Shown here: one piece after another, positions 60,988 through 64,000 of the stretch | Layout: each line of letters opens with the position of its first letter | Position numbering within the stretch: position 1 is the stretch's first letter | Source: Paenibacillus sp. FSL R5-0490 | Lineage (GTDB): Bacteria > Bacillota > Bacilli > Bacillales > Cytobacillaceae | Length of the DNA stretch: 64,000 nucleotides | NCBI RefSeq assembly: GCF_001956215.1 | Contig: NZ_MRTQ01000014.1 | Location: forward strand, 1-64,000 | Reading direction: 5' to 3' | The notes under the pieces: model-generated | What the model saw: only the letters and a program-made list of their open reading frames with translations | Told to the model about the DNA's origin: nothing | Database searches by the model: none | Program-made: the position numbers and the translations under genes

Positions 60988-62514
60988 TTATTTCAGCTTA
61001 AATTGGTGAGGTTTCATGCTTTCATTCAAAGGTGCCAAAGCATAGCCGCGCTTCTTTAATTCCGATAATAGTGACGGCAGAGCCTCAACGGTCGCTTTGC
61101 GGTCGTGAATAAGAATAATCGGCGCTTGTCCTTTTGCCTCCTGCATATCCACATAATGAAGTGTGTAGTTCACATAGCTGGAACTGTTAAACTTCCAATC
61201 CATGCTGTCCACATTCCAATCCCACATGATGAAATGCTCTTTGGTCATCGCGTTTCTGTAGTTTTGCTTCATATAAGGGATGCTGCCATAAGGTGTCCTG
61301 ATCAGGTTGCTGGTGACGCCGGTTACTTTCTTAATGGTATTTCTGGTTATTTTCATTTCATCAACTGCTGTTGCCGGTGAGCGATAGAATTTATTTTTAT
61401 CATGAGTCACACTATGCGACCCGACCGCGTGCCCATCAGTCACCATACGTTTAACAGCTTTCGGGTATGCATTGATGTTGCCATTTACCATAAAGAAGGT
61501 GGCCTTGGCATCGTATTGGCTTAGAGTATCCAGCAGTTTATTTGAATAGATGGTCGGTCCGTCATCAATCGTCAGGTAAGCGACCTTCATTGGCTGGCTG
61601 GATACGGATCCTGCAGGGATCCATCCTTCCAGTCCCTTTCCTGCAGCAACTTTATACCAGATGTCTCCAGAGCTGCTTGTGAATCCTGAGATGATGCTCA
61701 CCTTTTGCCCATAGCTGAGTTTGCCTGCTGTTTTGTAATGGGAAGAAGCGCCGCGCCGAATAACAGCATTTTCATCTTTCACATACATATTACCAGAGAG
61801 AGTTACCTGGTTTGTAATCGTTCCGTCCGCAATCCATCCGCTTTTCCGGCCGTCCACAATCCGATGCCAAATCTCTTTCCCATTAATGACAGTGCTTTGA
61901 AGTATTACCTGCTGCCCTTTTTTAAGAGTATAAACAGGTAGCGTATTGGAGGAAGCTCCTCTTTTAACTTGGGTATCAGTCTTCGCGAATACCGTTTTAT
62001 TAAAATAGTTTCTCGTTCCATCGAACAGCTCCAGATCCTGAAGCTCAGACCAGCCAGTCACATTTCCGTTGGATAAACGAACCCAAATGGAACCATTTTT
62101 ATGGGTGAAGGTGTCCATGATTTTCACCATTTCGCCATTCTTCAGACTGCCTGTCTGCTGATAGGATTCGGAAGCTCCTCTTCTGATTAGAGTTTCAGCT
62201 GCTGAGCTGGTGACATACTGAACCTGCAGATCCAATCTCTTAATCCCTGAATCTTTGATCCAGCCGCTTTTTCCGCCATAATTAATATGAAGCCAATGTT
62301 CATTTAAGGAATTGGTGATTTCTCCTATGATAATAAATTTCTTGCTCTTAGAAATGAGTGCCTTTGATAGGTATTGATTGCTTGCTCCTGAATACATAGT
62401 GATATCAGCTTGAGACTCAGCTGCTGGACTAAGATCTGAAGCCATAGTGCTGCCTGTAAATGGCATGAACAGGAAAGCGCAAATTAAGAATAAGATTAGC
62501 CGTATTTTCCTCAT
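60988..62514 (-). CDS. Polysaccharide deacetylase with bacterial SH3 repeats
   Basis: The 508-residue exported protein has a signal peptide to about 25, then four SH3_3 domains (NYGGKSGWIKDSGI; GNVTGWSELQDLEL; DGRKSGWIADGTI; KGLEGWIPAGSV). A NodB-type deacetylase domain at about 310-495 follows: LTIDDGP (metal Asp), GSHSVTHD (His pair), RTPYGSIPY, WDWNVDSMDW and ILIHD. It probably removes acetyl groups from peptidoglycan or another wall glycan. It is convergent with the glucosaminidase gene, and both act on wall glycan. ATG start; AAGGAG lies upstream. Confidence 0.92.
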   Translation of the reverse strand: MRKIRLILFLICAFLFMPFTGSTMASDLSPAAESQADITMYSGASNQYLSKALISKSKKFIIIGEITNSLNEHWLHINYGGKSGWIKDSGIKRLDLQVQYVTSSAAETLIRRGASESYQQTGSLKNGEMVKIMDTFTHKNGSIWVRLSNGNVTGWSELQDLELFDGTRNYFNKTVFAKTDTQVKRGASSNTLPVYTLKKGQQVILQSTVINGKEIWHRIVDGRKSGWIADGTITNQVTLSGNMYVKDENAVIRRGASSHYKTAGKLSYGQKVSIISGFTSSSGDIWYKVAAGKGLEGWIPAGSVSSQPMKVAYLTIDDGPTIYSNKLLDTLSQYDAKATFFMVNGNINAYPKAVKRMVTDGHAVGSHSVTHDKNKFYRSPATAVDEMKITRNTIKKVTGVTSNLIRTPYGSIPYMKQNYRNAMTKEHFIMWDWNVDSMDWKFNSSSYVNYTLHYVDMQEAKGQAPIILIHDRKATVEALPSLLSELKKRGYALAPLNESMKPHQFKLK

Positions 62515-62720
62515 AGTTATCTCCTTACTATATTCATATAAAAGTACTTTATAGGTAAAATTTACTATATTAAATAAAAAATTACAAAAATATAGTCTTT
62601 TATTACTAGATAATGAGGGAAAATTGATTGTGGAAGAATCATTTTATAGGTATAATCAGCTTAATTACCAAAGCAGATTACTAGATTTGCTGAGGCATCA
62701 ATAGGGTGGAGGAAAGAGAA

Positions 62721-63494
62721 ATGAATTTAAAAAAATGGGTATTAAGTATTCCGTTTGTACTAGTGCTTATGTTCGGCTTTAATGTCGATGCAGAAGCAGC
62801 TGAAGCGCCAATCGGTGTAAAATGGGGAAATTCCATCTTGATTAAAGGTCAAATCGGAAAAGTAACCATCTTAAAAGATACAGATCTTGTAAAAGAAGAA
62901 AAAGGAAAGCTTAGTGTAATCCGCAAGCTTAAAAAAGGAAGCGAATTCCGCGTCTATTCCTATAAAGACCGTGATGGCGGAATTTACGGTCTAGGCGGTG
63001 GCGCTTTTGTAAAGAAAACGGCTTCTGTTAAATATGAGACGCCTTCCCAGACAAAAAAGAACCAGATTGCACGCCTGAGCATGTTCCAGGAGGGCTTCCT
63101 GGCATCTGCAAAGAAAGGAATCCTCAAGGGCCAGCCAATTGCAGTAGGCGGATATGAAGATTTGTATGATGTGTATGATTATTATGGCATGTATCCGACA
63201 TGGGAAGGCTACGTGGATGGCGGTCTTGGAAGAGCATTTGGAGATGACAGCAATTATATCTATTATACTGGCGGGGAAGATGATGCTGAACTGTCAGGCA
63301 TCGACTGGTGGAATGACGATCTCGTTTTCCTGACACCTTACATCATTAAAAAGACCGTCGGTGTACCGACTTCAGAGGGCATTGATGAGATGGAGCAGAC
63401 ATGGTACATGTATTACGACTGCGGTGACTACGATCTGTACTTCCTATTTGAAGATGGAAACCGATCCAACCTGGATTTTGTAAGACTTAAATAA
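62721..63494 (+). CDS. Secreted protein with variant WWDG module
   Basis: The product is about 257 residues from ATG at 62721 after GGTGGAGG; an upstream GTG at 62706 is less likely. A signal peptide (to about VDA-EA) is followed by a variant module in which the WWDG start reads VKWGNSILIKGQIGKVTIL, then LKKGSEFRVYSYKDRDG, LGGGAFVKK and YETPSQTKK. The C-terminal 130 residues are acidic and Tyr-rich (DLYDVYDYYGMYPTWEGYVDGG; IDWWNDDLVFLTPYIIKKTVG) and resemble SMI1/KNR4-like or DUF-type folds, but I cannot assign them. A fragment of a sister gene lies at 42855. Confidence 0.8.
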   Translation: MNLKKWVLSIPFVLVLMFGFNVDAEAAEAPIGVKWGNSILIKGQIGKVTILKDTDLVKEEKGKLSVIRKLKKGSEFRVYSYKDRDGGIYGLGGGAFVKKTASVKYETPSQTKKNQIARLSMFQEGFLASAKKGILKGQPIAVGGYEDLYDVYDYYGMYPTWEGYVDGGLGRAFGDDSNYIYYTGGEDDAELSGIDWWNDDLVFLTPYIIKKTVGVPTSEGIDEMEQTWYMYYDCGDYDLYFLFEDGNRSNLDFVRLK

Positions 63495-63500
63495 TAGGAA

Positions 63501-63528
63501 AAAGGAGAGCGTGAGAGCTCTCCTTTTT
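63501..63528. terminator. Bidirectional terminator
   Basis: AAAGGAGAGC pairs with GCTCTCCTTT between convergent genes, with T runs on both strands. Confidence 0.87.
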
Positions 63529-64000
63529 TATTCCATCACAATAATCGGCTTCTTATCAGGTTTCAGCCACTGCAGAATTTTTGCCATTTCCTTTTCCTCA
63601 ATAGCGACACAGCCTAAAGTGTAAGCAGTGCCGGAAGTTCTGATATGCAAAAAGATAGCGCTGCCTTCTCCCTTAATAATGGGATCTTCATTATATCTAA
63701 TAACAACCCCATATTTATAAAGAGGATGATTCATTCTTTCGAAAGATTTCCAGCGCGTATTCGGATTTCCGGAGTATGTGATCCATTTGTTATAATCCGC
63801 TGATGAAGCATCATCGATCCAGTAATCATTAGACGTTGCAGCCTTAAATGGATAGCTCATGCCTGAGGGCTTCGGGCCCCACCCAAAAGAGGTTCCTAGC
63901 CTATAGGTTCCATAAGGGGTCCTGGCATCTCCTTCTTTGGTTTTTCCCATGCCTTCTTTTCCGATCACTGCTGAAATAGGGGAGGAAGCCTGCACCCATT
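63528..64000 (-). CDS. L,D-transpeptidase (YkuD fold), partial at window edge
   Basis: The last 157 or so residues of a YkuD-type protein: ISAVIGKEGMGKTKEGDART.PYGTY, GSAIFLHIRTSGTAYTLGCVAI with the catalytic His and the S/T-x-G-C motif, and a C-terminal MAKILQWLKP. The frame is open to the end of the window, so the N-terminus (probably a signal peptide) lies outside. The enzyme family forms 3-3 cross-links or modifies peptidoglycan. Confidence 0.88.
   Translation of the reverse strand, partial: WVQASSPISAVIGKEGMGKTKEGDARTPYGTYRLGTSFGWGPKPSGMSYPFKAATSNDYWIDDASSADYNKWITYSGNPNTRWKSFERMNHPLYKYGVVIRYNEDPIIKGEGSAIFLHIRTSGTAYTLGCVAIEEKEMAKILQWLKPDKKPIIVME

Overview
The window looks like chromosomal DNA of a spore-former-type Bacillaceae (Bacillus/Cytobacillus/Mesobacillus grade). 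This rests on strong AGGAGG-type ribosome sites, many TTG/GTG starts, an SbsC-type S-layer protein, a TagU/LytR-type LCP protein, a PbpC-type penicillin-binding protein, an Amj flippase, a sigma-54 operon and c-di-GMP-I riboswitches. No species can be fixed from the sequence alone.

Region 1 (1-13 kb) is hydroxyacid catabolism. A LacI-controlled operon encodes a 3-hydroxyacyl-CoA-dehydrogenase-fold enzyme, an SDR, a histidinol-dehydrogenase-fold enzyme used outside histidine synthesis, the LacI regulator and a GntP permease, with two matching 16-bp operators. Next comes a sigma-54 activator with CBS and PAS domains. It faces a near-consensus -24/-12 promoter that reads an operon of iron alcohol dehydrogenase, a second GntP permease and an MmsA-type CoA-acylating aldehyde dehydrogenase. 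Two chemoreceptors follow (13.2-16.2 kb), with a possible sigma-D promoter.

Region 2 (16-25 kb) is mixed: a CGCGG-type RiPP precursor with no maturase beside it, a NERD-domain protein, a PbpC-like transpeptidase, a c-di-GMP riboswitch in front of a 76-residue protein, and a TagU-like protein. Through the first 24.5 kb, the gaps hold six arrays of the 9-mer CTATTTGCA spaced 20-21 bp (two helical turns), about 75 boxes in all, in either orientation. Most carry a conserved GTTCACA-type end mark. I do not recognise this as any named repeat family, and it is the strongest candidate for something undescribed.

Region 3 (22.6-42 kb and 57.4-64 kb) is cell-surface genes. Four proteins, including the S-layer protein, share the SbsC N-terminal wall-binding fold. 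Seven proteins share a small SH3-like module whose strict form reads WWDG...GQIGR...GGGYY...YETPSK, joined to ankyrin repeats, a beta-propeller, a C39 peptidase, glucosaminidase-linked repeats or unknown domains. A second putative c-di-GMP riboswitch precedes a secreted coiled-coil protein. This part also holds decayed genes: a serine recombinase with an in-frame stop, a DegT aminotransferase tail and a fragment of a WWDG-family gene. It also has copies of a GGGGACGGTTCT element, one of which has replaced a lipoprotein C-terminus.

Region 4 (43-56 kb) is a sugar-phosphate island resembling the uncharacterised E. coli sgc cluster (DeoR regulator, galactitol-type PTS IIA/IIB/IIC, epimerase, M42 peptidase homologue, BtpA/SgcQ). 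Here it is split into two divergent operons and expanded with a second DeoR regulator, an FGGY kinase and a complete ribose-type ABC importer. Triple TGATCA boxes at one-turn spacing lie in front of both operons.
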